Positions 40,874-50,115 are shown, counted from the stretch's first letter. The stretch is 64,000 bases of DNA from Ciceribacter sp. L1K22 (GCF_017599385.1 NZ_JAGFPK010000001.1:2307541-2371540); one strand, 5' to 3'. Translations and numbers: made by a program. Notes: generated from the letters alone by a model not told the origin.

Positions 40874-42913
40874 ATGACCGAAACTGCCTCGCAAGACCAC
40901 CTCGTCCTCTTCATGCCCTCCGGCAAGCGCGGCCGGTTCCCGACCGGCACCACCGTGCTCGAAGCCGCCCGCTCGCTCGGCGTCTATGTCGAAAGCGTCT
41001 GCGGCGGCCGCGCCACCTGCGGGCGCTGTCAGATCGAGGTGCAGGAAGGCAATTTCGCCAAGCACCAGATCGTCTCCGCCAACGACCACATCTCCCCGGT
41101 CGGCCCGAAGGAAAGGCGCTACGCGGAAGTCCGCACCATCCCCGAGGGACGCCGCCTCTCCTGTTCGGCCCAGATCCTCGGCGACCTCGTCGTCGATGTG
41201 CCGCAGGACACCGTCGTCAACGCCCAGGTGATCCGCAAGGCCGCCACCGACCGCACCTTCGACCGCAACCCGGCGATCCAGCTCTGCTATGTCGAGGTCG
41301 ACGAACCCGACATGCACAAGCCGCTCGGCGATCTCGACCGCCTGAACGTCATGCTGGAGAAGGACTGGGGCTGGCAGAACATCCTCGTCGCCCAGCACCT
41401 TCTGCCCGACGTGCAGAAGATCCTGCGCAAGGGCAACTGGGGCGTGACCGCCGCCATTCACCGTGACCTCGAGGGCTCGCGCCCGAACCTGATCGCGCTC
41501 TGGCCGGGCCTGCACAACGAGGCCTATGGCATCGCCTGCGACATCGGCTCGACGACGATCGCCATGCACCTCGTTTCGCTGCTCTCCGGCCGCGTGATCG
41601 CCTCCTCCGGCGCCTCCAACCCGCAGATCCGCTTCGGCGAGGATCTGATGAGCCGCGTCTCCTACGTCATGATGAACCCTGATGGACGCGAAGCCATGAC
41701 CAAGGCCGTGCGTCAGGCGATCAACGAGCTGACGGTCAAGGTCTGCACGGAGGCTGGCGTCGATCCGAACAACATCCTCGACGCCGTCTTCGTCGCCAAC
41801 CCGATCATGCACCACCTTTTCCTCGGCATAGACCCGACCGAACTCGGCCAGGCGCCCTTCGCGCTCGCCGTGTCCGGCGCCGTGCACACCTGGTCGCGCG
41901 AGATCGATCTTGCGATCAACCATGGCGCCCGCGTCTACTGCCTGCCCTGCATCGCCGGCCATGTCGGCGCCGATGCCGCCGGCGCGACGCTGTCCGAGGG
42001 ACCGCATCGCCAGGACCGCATGATGCTGCTCGTCGACGTCGGCACCAATGCCGAGATCGTGCTCGGCAACAGGGACCGCACCGTCGCCGCCTCCTCGCCC
42101 ACCGGCCCCGCCTTCGAGGGCGCTGAAATCTCCTGCGGCCAGCGCGCCGCCCCCGGCGCCATCGAACGCGTCCGCATCGATGCCGAAACGCTCGAACCCC
42201 GCTTCAAGGTCATCGGCGTCGAGCAGTGGTCCGACGAAGACGGCTTCGCCGAAGCCGCCGAAAAGGTCGGCATAACAGGCATCTGCGGCTCGGCGATCAT
42301 CGAGGTCGTGGCGGAAATGTATCTCTCCGGCGTCATCTCCGCCGACGGCGTGGTCGACGGATCGATGGCCGCGAAAAGCCACCGCATCCTCGAAAACGGC
42401 CGCACCTTCTCCTACCTCCTGCACGACGGCGCCCAGAAGATCACCGTCACCCAGAACGACGTCCGCGCCATCCAGCTCGCCAAGGCAGCGCTTTATGCCG
42501 GCATCAAGCTCCTGATGGAAAAGCTGGGCGTCGAAACTGTCGACACCATCCGCTTCGCCGGCGCTTTCGGCTCCTTCATCGATCCGAAATACGCCATGGT
42601 CCTCGGCCTCATCCCGGATTGCGACCTCGCCGAAGTGAAAGCCGTCGGCAACGCCGCCGGCACCGGCGCGATGATGGCCCTCCTCAACCGCGATTACCGC
42701 CGCGAGATCGAGGACACGGTCAAGCGCATCGAAAAGATCGAGACCGCGCTGGAACCTCACTTCCAGCAACTCTTCATCGACGCCATGGCGCTCCCGAACA
42801 AGGTCGATCCGTTCCCGAAGCTTTCAAGCGTTGTGACGCTGCCGGAGCGGAAGATCTTGGCGGAGGGTGATGGTGAGGGTGGTGGTCGCAGGCGGCGGCG
42901 GTCGAGGGAGTAG
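40874..42913 (+). CDS. RACo-type corrinoid activation/regeneration protein (2Fe-2S + ASKHA)
   Basis: The 679-residue protein has an N-terminal plant-type [2Fe-2S] domain with Cys in CGGRATCGRC (43, 48, 51) and a fourth at LSC near residue 97. A linker follows, then a DUF4445/ASKHA ATPase region: CDIGSTTIAMHL, GASNPQIRFGEDLMSR, LVDVGTNAEIVLG, FAGAFGSFIDPK and GNAAGTGAMMALL. In anaerobes such proteins use ATP to return oxidised Co(II) corrinoid to Co(I). A Gly/Arg-rich tail (GEGGGRRRRRSRE) ends the chain. The RNA is separated from the upstream gene by a terminator. Confidence 0.93.
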   Translation: MTETASQDHLVLFMPSGKRGRFPTGTTVLEAARSLGVYVESVCGGRATCGRCQIEVQEGNFAKHQIVSANDHISPVGPKERRYAEVRTIPEGRRLSCSAQILGDLVVDVPQDTVVNAQVIRKAATDRTFDRNPAIQLCYVEVDEPDMHKPLGDLDRLNVMLEKDWGWQNILVAQHLLPDVQKILRKGNWGVTAAIHRDLEGSRPNLIALWPGLHNEAYGIACDIGSTTIAMHLVSLLSGRVIASSGASNPQIRFGEDLMSRVSYVMMNPDGREAMTKAVRQAINELTVKVCTEAGVDPNNILDAVFVANPIMHHLFLGIDPTELGQAPFALAVSGAVHTWSREIDLAINHGARVYCLPCIAGHVGADAAGATLSEGPHRQDRMMLLVDVGTNAEIVLGNRDRTVAASSPTGPAFEGAEISCGQRAAPGAIERVRIDAETLEPRFKVIGVEQWSDEDGFAEAAEKVGITGICGSAIIEVVAEMYLSGVISADGVVDGSMAAKSHRILENGRTFSYLLHDGAQKITVTQNDVRAIQLAKAALYAGIKLLMEKLGVETVDTIRFAGAFGSFIDPKYAMVLGLIPDCDLAEVKAVGNAAGTGAMMALLNRDYRREIEDTVKRIEKIETALEPHFQQLFIDAMALPNKVDPFPKLSSVVTLPERKILAEGDGEGGGRRRRRSRE

Positions 42914-43182
42914 GAGTTGATGTGAGGTTGTTATGAAAGCAGCCTTGCACTTTCATGTAGGCCATTCAGATCAGTTCCACCGTGCACCGAAAGCGGATAA
43001 TGGGCAGTGATTAAGCTGAAGTGGTGGTTTTGGACCTAATCGCCATGCTACCCCTCGTAGTGCCGGTTTCTGCCGACCCGCAGATCGCCGGCGCCCTTGG
43101 CGCGATTTAACCTTACTCGCTCAACTTTCTCGACATACTAGCGTTGATTGCTATGGTTGCCTCTGACGTTTCGGAGGGGACC

Positions 43183-43332
43183 ATGATCAGTATTCGCTTT
43201 TTACTGGCATCGGCCTTGCTCGCTTCCGCTATCACACCGGCGCATGCACATGGCGGGGGTTGCCGTAAGAGCTCGCCGCCTGGCCAGTGTTGCCACATGG
43301 AGAACAAAGCGGGACGTGTTCACTGCCATTAA
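43183..43332 (+). CDS. Small secreted Cys/His-rich protein (49 aa)
   Basis: ATG 43183 follows GGAGGGG. The product has a signal peptide (ISIRFLLASALLASAITPAHA) and a mature part with the pattern HGGGCRKSSPPGQCCHMEN...VHCH, four Cys and several His residues, consistent with metal binding or a YHYH-like exported peptide. Function unknown. The 42914-43182 gap before it holds no other gene. Confidence 0.6.
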   Translation: MISIRFLLASALLASAITPAHAHGGGCRKSSPPGQCCHMENKAGRVHCH

Positions 43333-43383
43333 ACCAAAACTCACCGGACCTAATCCCTGGGACCAGCGGCCTCCGGGACAGCT

Positions 43384-45108
43384 TCAGCTATTCCGGAGGT
43401 TTAGCTCCTTCCGCGCTGCCTGTAGGTCAATCTTCGCGTTATATCCATGTTTCTGCAGTAGATGGAGAAGATGCGAGCCAGAAAATAGACTGATCGGCTT
43501 GCCCGAGGCGAACTGATGCGCGTCGGGCCCATAATCGGCGGTCGAAATCAGGATGCCTCTTGAAGCTCCTTCATGCTGCACTGTTCCGTAAAGATCCCGC
43601 ACGGCCGATACCCCAACAGTTTTTGTATATCTCTTCGCCTGGATGACGATCTTCCCGCCAGTGATCGGATCCGGATCAAACGCTACGGCATCCACACCGC
43701 CGTCGCTGCTTGCCTGTGTTATCTTTACCTCGCCCCCTCTGGAGGCAAACTCCTTCTCGAACAGCTCACGGATCAGGTGCTCGAAGTCACCCCAGTCCAT
43801 TGCGGCAATGTTGGTGGCGGTCTCGAGGCCTGCGATGACCTCCTTCGCATCGATAAAGCGCTTGTCTTGCTTGTTCATTTCCATGACAGGGGCGATCGGC
43901 GCCAGGGCCGCGAGAGACGAGGCTGACACTCCTTTCAAGCTCTTGAAGCATGCCTTCGGGTCCACTCTCCCGAGATCGATCTGCTCAAATTCTGCCTTCG
44001 TGACGAGAACGGACATGATGCAGCTACGGGTATCCTTGCCAGTGGCGCGATTCACGCTCGTCGAAAAACCGTTGAAAAGGATGCTCTCAAGGTTCCCGTG
44101 CTCATCGGCCTCGAAGAGCTCGTGGAGAGTGCGCAGGCAAATCTGGTAGCATGCCAAATCGAAGTTCGCTTTTTGCTCCCTTTCTGACAGATGCGTCTCT
44201 TTGATTTCTCCCGTCGAGGGCGTGAATTTCACCGACTTCAGCGTCGGCATTTTATCGAGAGATGGAAGCTCGTATTCAATCTGAAGCAGCTTGGCTGGAG
44301 TGGGCTGATAATCAAGTTCGTAGGATTTCTCGAAGAGCTCTCCATAGTCAGACGCATCGAGAACCAGACTAGCGTGCTCGATTACAGCTCTCGGGTCGCC
44401 CGCTTGAACGTCCCGAGCAAGCTGGTCGATCTTCGAATTGCCTGCATCTTGGGCGGCCACGAACTCATCGCGCTTCCGCTTGCAGTCGGCTTCATACTGT
44501 TCTTTTGCTTGGCGCCACTCGTCGACCTTGGCGTTGTGAAGAGCGATTGCCTCCTCCGTCTTCCGTTTCCAGTCCTCCTTGTCCGCTTCGTAGAGCGCGC
44601 GAGCCTGCGCCTGTTTCCTGGCGCGCCGGCCGAAAATGACATCCCAGAAGGAGATATGAGGATCAAAAAAGATCGGCTCGCCGATAGGTGTGCGAGAAGG
44701 TTGCGGCACGTTAAAAGACATGGGACCGGTGTAAGATGACTTGTCTTTCAACTTTTCCCAGTCAACCCGATCATTGCGGCTGAGGGTCCAGTCGAGGATC
44801 TTGCTGACAGCGAGCAACTTCGCGCTTGCTTCCGCTGTCATCGCATCGCAGGCTTCCTTGCTGGCGGCGAGCCGAGACTTACGATAATGCTCATCGGCAA
44901 GCCTGTCCCACCGGTCAAGCAGCTCTCCAACCTTAATCTGAAGAAGGTAAATCTCGGGAGCGCTGACCTGTTTGTGAAGGCCCAGTTCAGTCTGCCAAAA
45001 ATCGATTGAATAGCGCAAGATGCGCTGACCATTGGCACTCCATTTTGCCTCGATCTTACCGACCTTCAATGCTTTGATATATCTGGAACTATAAGAAACC
45101 TGAACCAT
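43384..45108 (-). CDS. Mrr-like restriction endonuclease protein
   Basis: The 574-residue protein ends in an Mrr_cat domain: WGDFEHLIRELFEKEFASRG, then SDGGVDAVAFDPDP and IVIQAKRY (PD-(D/E)XK-type D...QxK catalytic core), ISTADYG. The central part is a long charged coiled region (ALYEADKEDWKRKTEEAIALH). ATG 45108 follows AGGGGGGACATGCA and is the best start. A longer in-frame start at 45372 would fuse it to the remnant of a quinone reductase. It may act as a modification-dependent nuclease or as part of a defence system. The base composition is more A/T-rich than the neighbours. Confidence 0.85.
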   Translation of the reverse strand: MVQVSYSSRYIKALKVGKIEAKWSANGQRILRYSIDFWQTELGLHKQVSAPEIYLLQIKVGELLDRWDRLADEHYRKSRLAASKEACDAMTAEASAKLLAVSKILDWTLSRNDRVDWEKLKDKSSYTGPMSFNVPQPSRTPIGEPIFFDPHISFWDVIFGRRARKQAQARALYEADKEDWKRKTEEAIALHNAKVDEWRQAKEQYEADCKRKRDEFVAAQDAGNSKIDQLARDVQAGDPRAVIEHASLVLDASDYGELFEKSYELDYQPTPAKLLQIEYELPSLDKMPTLKSVKFTPSTGEIKETHLSEREQKANFDLACYQICLRTLHELFEADEHGNLESILFNGFSTSVNRATGKDTRSCIMSVLVTKAEFEQIDLGRVDPKACFKSLKGVSASSLAALAPIAPVMEMNKQDKRFIDAKEVIAGLETATNIAAMDWGDFEHLIRELFEKEFASRGGEVKITQASSDGGVDAVAFDPDPITGGKIVIQAKRYTKTVGVSAVRDLYGTVQHEGASRGILISTADYGPDAHQFASGKPISLFSGSHLLHLLQKHGYNAKIDLQAARKELNLRNS

Positions 45109-45192
45109 TGCATGTCCCCCCTGAAGTAGCAATTGGAGAGAAGCAAATCCTGGGTTGCGCGTCCAGTGGCTAACCAGTTTTTGTATTGAAGC

Positions 45193-45462
45193 GGCGCCTC
45201 CTTCCTTCGCCCCGCGCACCGGACTAAAATATCTCACCTTCAAATCCCCGAATCCGCAGAACGCCAGGTTCTGCCGCCGCAGCACCTTCACCCAGCCATT
45301 GCCGTAGACCCATTTCAGCACGAAGGTCGGCGTGTCCGAGGTGATCACCACCCGCGCCTTGCGCCTCGCCATCAGCGGCTTCGGCAGGGCCTTGCCCTCG
45401 ATGTACGGGAAGGTGACCCCCGGCAGGAAGACGCAGTCGATCAGGCCTTACAGCCACGCCGG
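45193..45462 (-). pseudogene. Remnant of NAD(P)H quinone reductase (MdaB/KefF-like) gene
   Basis: In the frame of the endonuclease, the upstream sequence translates as a fragment of a flavodoxin-fold quinone reductase: PAWL, stop, GLIDCVFLPGVTFPYIEG, then RARVVITSDTPTFVLKWVYG-like and FCGFGDLKVRYFSPVRG. The conserved Lys of PAxLKGxIDR is replaced by TAA (45448-45450), and the N-terminal half is missing. The endonuclease gene begins in the position of the reductase 3' end, so insertion or recombination destroyed this gene. Confidence 0.6.
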
Positions 45463-45543
45463 CGCAGCTGAGATGCTCCGCCCGTTCATCTCCCTCTGGG
45501 CCGCCAGCGCCAACGCGAAAGTCTACCCCCCGGGGCGCCAGGA

Positions 45544-46023
45544 TCATCCGGCCAAGACGACGCTCTCGAACGCCGCCAGAAGTCCCGTCCAGCCGCCGTC
45601 CGAGCCAAGAACCTCGCGCACCTTGTCGGCCACCACGCCGTAGTTCTCGAGCTTGCGATGCTCGAACTCCACCCGCGTCTCAGATGCCGAAACCACGACG
45701 AAACGCACCTCGACCTCCGTCAGCAGCTGCGGATCGTAGGCCCATTCGGCACTGATCTGCCAGGCGAGCACAAGGCGGTCCGGCCGGCTGTAGTCGAGCA
45801 CCTTGCCCCACTCGCATTCCTTGCCGTCATGGCCGATCTCGTACCAGCGTCCGCCGCTGAACGGCTCCACCACGACGGCCTTCTGTCCGGCCGGCGAGAT
45901 CGTATGGCTTTTCAGCCACCAGTCGCCCATGCGAGCCGTGAAGACGTCGAACGCCTTCTCCTGCGATGCCTGGACCGTGAACACCTTCCGCACCGGCGCC
46001 GGGCTGATCATTCCGACCGTCAT
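45544..46023 (-). CDS. SRPBCC/AHSA1-domain protein
   Basis: The 159-residue protein has the AHSA1-like pattern: VFTVQASQEKAFDVFTARMGDWW, VVEPFSGGRWYEIGHDGKECEWGKVLDYSRPDRLVLAWQI and FEHRKLENYG. It forms a classic pair with the ArsR gene upstream, overlapping by ATGA. The family binds hydrophobic ligands in a helix-grip fold; the ligand is unknown. Confidence 0.9.
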   Translation of the reverse strand: MTVGMISPAPVRKVFTVQASQEKAFDVFTARMGDWWLKSHTISPAGQKAVVVEPFSGGRWYEIGHDGKECEWGKVLDYSRPDRLVLAWQISAEWAYDPQLLTEVEVRFVVVSASETRVEFEHRKLENYGVVADKVREVLGSDGGWTGLLAAFESVVLAG

Positions 46024-46331
46024 GTCTCGTCCTCTCGTTCCACCGCCTGCTTGAAGGCGGCCAGTTGTTCATCCCAGAATTGATCGAGCCAGGCGCGCAA
46101 CGGGCCGAGCCCCTGCGGGTCGATCGCATAGATGCGCCGACGTCCTTCCTCGTGGTGCGTCACCAGCCCGGCCTCGCGCAGCACTTTCAGATGCTGCGAC
46201 ACCGCCGGCTGCGACACCGGCAGCGCCCGCGCCAGATCCGCCACGGATGACGGCTTTGCCGCCAGCCTTTCGAACAGATGCCGCCGTGTATCGTCCGCCA
46301 GCGCGGTTATCAGTGCCTTCGGATAAGTCAT
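46020..46331 (-). CDS. ArsR-family winged-helix regulator
   Basis: The 103-residue protein has the ArsR HTH: LITALADDTRRHLFERLAAKPSSVADLARALPVSQPAVSQHLKVLREAGLVTHHEEGRRRIYAI. It lacks a metal-binding Cys pair in the recognition helix, so it belongs to the non-metal group typical of ArsR/SRPBCC pairs. Two AGCTTATG repeats (46332-46339 and 46349-46356, 17 bp apart) sit just upstream and could be its operator. Confidence 0.92.
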   Translation of the reverse strand: MTYPKALITALADDTRRHLFERLAAKPSSVADLARALPVSQPAVSQHLKVLREAGLVTHHEEGRRRIYAIDPQGLGPLRAWLDQFWDEQLAAFKQAVEREDET

Positions 46332-46399
46332 AGCTTATGATAAGTTCAAGCTTATGGTGTTTGCAACCGCTATTTTCGCTTTATGAGACGGTGTCTGCG

Positions 46400-47809
46400 T
46401 TAACGCCTTGCCAGACTGGCTGCCCATCGTCCGGCCGCTGACGCCAGGACATCCGCCGGAAAACCGGAAAAGCCGATGACGAGCCCCTGCCGCGTCTCGT
46501 CGCCGTGATACATTGTCGACAAGGCCCTGAGACCGAAGCCCACTTCAGCCGCCCGCGTCACGTGCTCGACATCGCTCCCCTCGGGCGGCACCTCCGCCAC
46601 CAAGTGCAAGCCTTGATCCGGCACGCCGACGGACACGCCCGCGCCAGAGATCACCTCGACCAGAGCATCTCGCGCCGCCCTCACCCGCCGCCTCGCCCGT
46701 TTCACATGCGAGGCGAAATGGCCGTCGCGCAGGAACTCGGCGAGCGCGCTTTCGAACAGCGTCGAGGGAAACCGGTCCGTCAGCTGCCGCACCTCCAGCA
46801 CCCGCCCGACCAGCGCGCGCGGCACCACCAGATAGCCGATCCGGAATCCCGGCATCAGCGTCTTGGAAAACGTGCCGATGTAGATCACCCGGCCATCGCC
46901 ATCGATTCCCTGAAGCGAAGTGAGCGGCGGGCCGGAGAACCGGAACTCGCTGTCGTAGTCGTCCTCGATCACGAAGGCCTCGTTGCGCCGCGCCCAGTCG
47001 ATCAGCGCCATCCGCCGGGACATCGTCAGCGTCACGCCGAGCGGAAACTGGTGCGACGGCGTCACGTAGACCGCCCGCGCATCCGGCGAAAGCCGCTCGC
47101 CGGCCGCGACGTCCAGCCCCTCCCCGTCGACAGGCACCGCGGCAAGCCGCATGCCCGCCGCCGAAAATGCCGCCCTCGCCATCGGGTAACACGGGTCCTC
47201 GATCCACACCGCATCGCCGGGCGATAACAGCGACCTGATCACAAGATCGAGCGCCTGCTGCGTCCCCGAGGTCACGATCACCTGGTCGGCCTCGCAACGA
47301 ACGCCGCGCGCCGAGCGCAAATAGGCGGCGATCTCGATCCTCAGATCCTCCCCGCCCGCCGGCTGGCCGTAGTGATAATGCCGCGCCGAAGGCTGCGTCA
47401 GGTGCCGGTTGAGCAGCGTTCGAAAGGTCCGGATCGTCGTCTCGTCGGCCGTCGAACAGCCGAGCGCGCCGGGCAGCGGTCCTTGCGGTTCCGGGGGCCG
47501 CTTGCGCTCGCGGACCACAAGGCCGCCAACGGTCGGCACCACCCGCGCCACATAGGTCCCGGCCCCGACGCGTGCCTCCGCGAACCCGTCCGCCACCAGC
47601 ATCTCGTAGGCCACTACTGCCGCGCCCCGCGCCAGCGAGAACCGCGCGGCGAGATCGCGCGTCGTCGGCAGCTTGGAGCCGGGCGGAAGCCGCCCCTCCT
47701 CGATCAGTCGGCGAATCTCGGCGTAAAGCGCCTGCGGTCGCGGCCCCTTCTCCGGAAGAACGGGCACGAAGATCGACCAGTCGGGATGATTGGTTCGCGA
47801 TTTAGCCAT
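46400..47809 (-). CDS. MocR-type PLP-dependent regulator (GntR + aminotransferase)
   Basis: The 469-residue protein joins a GntR winged helix (SIFVPVLPEKGPRPQALYAEIRRLIEEGRLPPGSKLPTTRDLAARF, residues about 10-75) to an aminotransferase class I domain with the PLP Lys in YIGTFSKTLMPGFR. MocR/PdxR proteins commonly control pyridoxal metabolism or amino-acid genes. It is divergent from the PPOX-family gene at 47886, a typical pairing. Confidence 0.93.
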   Translation of the reverse strand: MAKSRTNHPDWSIFVPVLPEKGPRPQALYAEIRRLIEEGRLPPGSKLPTTRDLAARFSLARGAAVVAYEMLVADGFAEARVGAGTYVARVVPTVGGLVVRERKRPPEPQGPLPGALGCSTADETTIRTFRTLLNRHLTQPSARHYHYGQPAGGEDLRIEIAAYLRSARGVRCEADQVIVTSGTQQALDLVIRSLLSPGDAVWIEDPCYPMARAAFSAAGMRLAAVPVDGEGLDVAAGERLSPDARAVYVTPSHQFPLGVTLTMSRRMALIDWARRNEAFVIEDDYDSEFRFSGPPLTSLQGIDGDGRVIYIGTFSKTLMPGFRIGYLVVPRALVGRVLEVRQLTDRFPSTLFESALAEFLRDGHFASHVKRARRRVRAARDALVEVISGAGVSVGVPDQGLHLVAEVPPEGSDVEHVTRAAEVGFGLRALSTMYHGDETRQGLVIGFSGFPADVLASAAGRWAASLARR

Positions 47810-47885
47810 GAAAGTGGACCTGTTTCAGACCAATGGGTTTTGCTAGCTCTGACGGACATCAGCAAGCGAAGCAAGCGAGAAACCG

Positions 47886-48623
47886 ATGAACGACCAGCCG
47901 AAGCCTGAAACCTTCCCCGTCACGCCCAGAAGCCGCGTGAAACGCCTGCACGAGCGCGGCAGCTACGACCGCGCCGCGATCTACCCGATCCTTGACGCGG
48001 CCCTTCTCTGCCACGTTGCCTACGTCATCGACGGCCAGCCCTATTGCACGCCGACGATCCACTGGCGCGACGGCGACCGGCTCTACTGGCACGGCTCCTC
48101 GGCGAGCCGCATGCTGCGCCACCTGAAGAACGGCACACCCGTCTGCCTCACCGTCAGCCATCTCGATGGCCTGGTGCTCGCCCGCTCGGGCTTCCACCAC
48201 TCCGCCAACTACCGCTCCGCCATGTGCTTCGGCACCGCCCGCATCCTCGACGATCCGGACGAGAAGGCAAACGCGCTCAAGGCCGTCGTCGAACGCTTCT
48301 ATCCCGGCCGCACCGCCGAGATGCGTGCAGACCAGTTGCAGGAGGTGAAGGCCACGATGGTGATCGGTATGGAGATCGAGGAAGCGACGGCAAAGGTCCG
48401 CACCGGCCAGGTCGGCGACGACGAAGCCGATTTCGCCCTCCCCGTCTGGGCCGGCATCATCCCGGTCAGCACGGTTCTGGGCACGCCCGAAACCTCCCCG
48501 CAGGTTCCGGAAGGCGTGCCTTTTCCGGGCTATCTCGCCGGCCACCGCGAAGGCCGCCGCCTGGACGAGGTCTTGACCGAGGCGCAGGCGAAATACGAGG
48601 CGGGCCGACGTAACGTTAGTTAG
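47886..48623 (+). CDS. Pyridoxamine 5'-phosphate oxidase-family flavoprotein
   Basis: The 245-residue protein has the PPOX-like FMN domain: RGSYDRAAIYPILDAALLCHVAYVIDGQPYCTPTIHW, LYWHGSSASRM and VKATMVIGMEIEEATAKVR. The split-barrel fold binds FMN. The MocR neighbour suggests a role in PLP-related or amine metabolism. AAGCAAGCGAG precedes the ATG. Confidence 0.88.
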   Translation: MNDQPKPETFPVTPRSRVKRLHERGSYDRAAIYPILDAALLCHVAYVIDGQPYCTPTIHWRDGDRLYWHGSSASRMLRHLKNGTPVCLTVSHLDGLVLARSGFHHSANYRSAMCFGTARILDDPDEKANALKAVVERFYPGRTAEMRADQLQEVKATMVIGMEIEEATAKVRTGQVGDDEADFALPVWAGIIPVSTVLGTPETSPQVPEGVPFPGYLAGHREGRRLDEVLTEAQAKYEAGRRNVS

Positions 48624-48627
48624 ACAT

Positions 48628-49083
48628 TTAGCCCGTCGTCGCCGCCATCCACCGCCGCATCGCCTCCCGCTGCGCCTCGCTGAACGGATGCGACTTCCGC
48701 TTCGTCTCGTCGAAATGCACGACGACGCTGGTGGCGGTCGCGCGGCAGGTGCCGTTCTGGAACAGCGCCTGCTCCATGGTGACGGAGGAATTCCCGACCT
48801 TCGCCACCCGCGTGCCGATCTCCACCGTCCCCGGCCACAAAACCTCGGCCAGATAGTTGATATCGATCTTGGCGAGCACGAAGGAAAAGCCCTGCTCCAG
48901 CAGCGGTTTTTCGCCGCTGTAGACGAGTTCGACGCGGCCCGTCTCCATGAAGGTCGCGAAGACGGCATTGTTGACATGGCCCTGGCGATCCGTGTCGCCG
49001 TAGCGCAGCTTGTCGTAGGAACGTCCTGGAAAATCCTCAAGGCGCGGTGTCGTGTCCACGGTCCCTCCGGGTCTGTCTGTCAT
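48628..49083 (-). CDS. Acyl-CoA thioesterase (4HBT, YbgC-like)
   Basis: The 151-residue hot-dog-fold protein has RYGDTDRQGHVNNAVFATFMETGRVELV with the catalytic Asp, followed by FVLAKIDINYLAEVLWPGTVEIGTRV and VTMEQALFQNG. It hydrolyses acyl-CoA thioesters. ATG 49083 sits 24 bases after the LysR stop, so co-transcription is possible. Confidence 0.9.
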   Translation of the reverse strand: MTDRPGGTVDTTPRLEDFPGRSYDKLRYGDTDRQGHVNNAVFATFMETGRVELVYSGEKPLLEQGFSFVLAKIDINYLAEVLWPGTVEIGTRVAKVGNSSVTMEQALFQNGTCRATATSVVVHFDETKRKSHPFSEAQREAMRRWMAATTG

Positions 49084-49106
49084 CGAATCTCTGTCGGGAA
49101 AACCGG

Positions 49107-50006
49107 TCAGGCCGCGGCGAGCGCCGACATCTCGGAAAAGGCGAAACGGATGCTGTCGGCGACAGCCTCCACCGGCTCGCTCTTCGTCTCGCTTCTGAGC
49201 AGCCTGACTTCGAACGCGCCGAGTTCCGGCAGACCCTGGCGCGAGCCGAGCGCCGTCATGTCGTCCGTCAGGTAGCTGCGCGGCAGCGGCGCGACCGCGA
49301 GGTCGGCGATCACGGCGGCGCGCTGCGCCATGGTGTGGGCCGAGAGGTAGGCGATCCGGTAGGCCCGCTTTTCCTTGTCGAGCCGCGTCAGGGCATCGGC
49401 CCGCCAGCAGCAGCCATCCTCCCAGATCGACACTGGCAGGGGCTCGCGCAGATGCGCCGTGCCGCACTTGGCGCCCGCCCAGACGAGTTGCTCCTTCATC
49501 ACCACCTCGCCGTCGAGCGCGGTCACGCCCGGCGAGCAATTGACGAGGGTGAGGTCGAGCCGCTGCTCCTGCAGCCGCCGTCTCAGAGCGCCCGAGGTGT
49601 CGACGGTGAGATCCACCATGATCGAGGGAAAGACCTCCGCGAACCGGCGCAGAATGTTCGGCATGAACCGCTCGCCGATATCGTCGGGCGCGCCGAGTCG
49701 GACGACGCCCTGCATATCCGGCATCCGGAACCGGCTGACCGCCTCGTTGGAGAGCGCCAGCATGCGCCGCGCATAGGGAAGCAGCGTCTCGCCGCCCGCC
49801 GTCAGCCGCACCGACCGCGCGTCGCGCAGGAAGAGCGCCGTATTGAGCTGCTCCTCCAGTTTCTTGATCTGCATGGAGACGGCCGAGGGGGTGCGGAACA
49901 CGAGGTCTGCTGCCGTCGAGAAGCTGCCGCTTTCGGCAATCGCGACGAAGGTTCTCAGAACGTCGTTGTCGAGCAGCGGAAGCGGCTGGCGGAACGAGAG
50001 GGTCAT
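49107..50006 (-). CDS. LysR-family transcriptional regulator
   Basis: The 299-residue LTTR has the N-terminal HTH VLRTFVAIAESGSFSTAADLVFRTPSAVSMQIKKLEEQL and an effector-binding domain. It is divergent from the DUF1127-type gene at 50116, an arrangement seen often in Rhizobiaceae. ATG 50006 was chosen over longer in-frame starts that would run into the divergent gene. Confidence 0.93.
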   Translation of the reverse strand: MTLSFRQPLPLLDNDVLRTFVAIAESGSFSTAADLVFRTPSAVSMQIKKLEEQLNTALFLRDARSVRLTAGGETLLPYARRMLALSNEAVSRFRMPDMQGVVRLGAPDDIGERFMPNILRRFAEVFPSIMVDLTVDTSGALRRRLQEQRLDLTLVNCSPGVTALDGEVVMKEQLVWAGAKCGTAHLREPLPVSIWEDGCCWRADALTRLDKEKRAYRIAYLSAHTMAQRAAVIADLAVAPLPRSYLTDDMTALGSRQGLPELGAFEVRLLRSETKSEPVEAVADSIRFAFSEMSALAAA

Positions 50007-50115
50007 GACCGTCACCATCAGTTTTATTGAACCATAAGACCATATCATTGCGTTTGATTGAATGTCAATCAGGGCGCATTCTTCTCTCCTGAACAACCGA
50101 GAGAGGAGAGCAACC

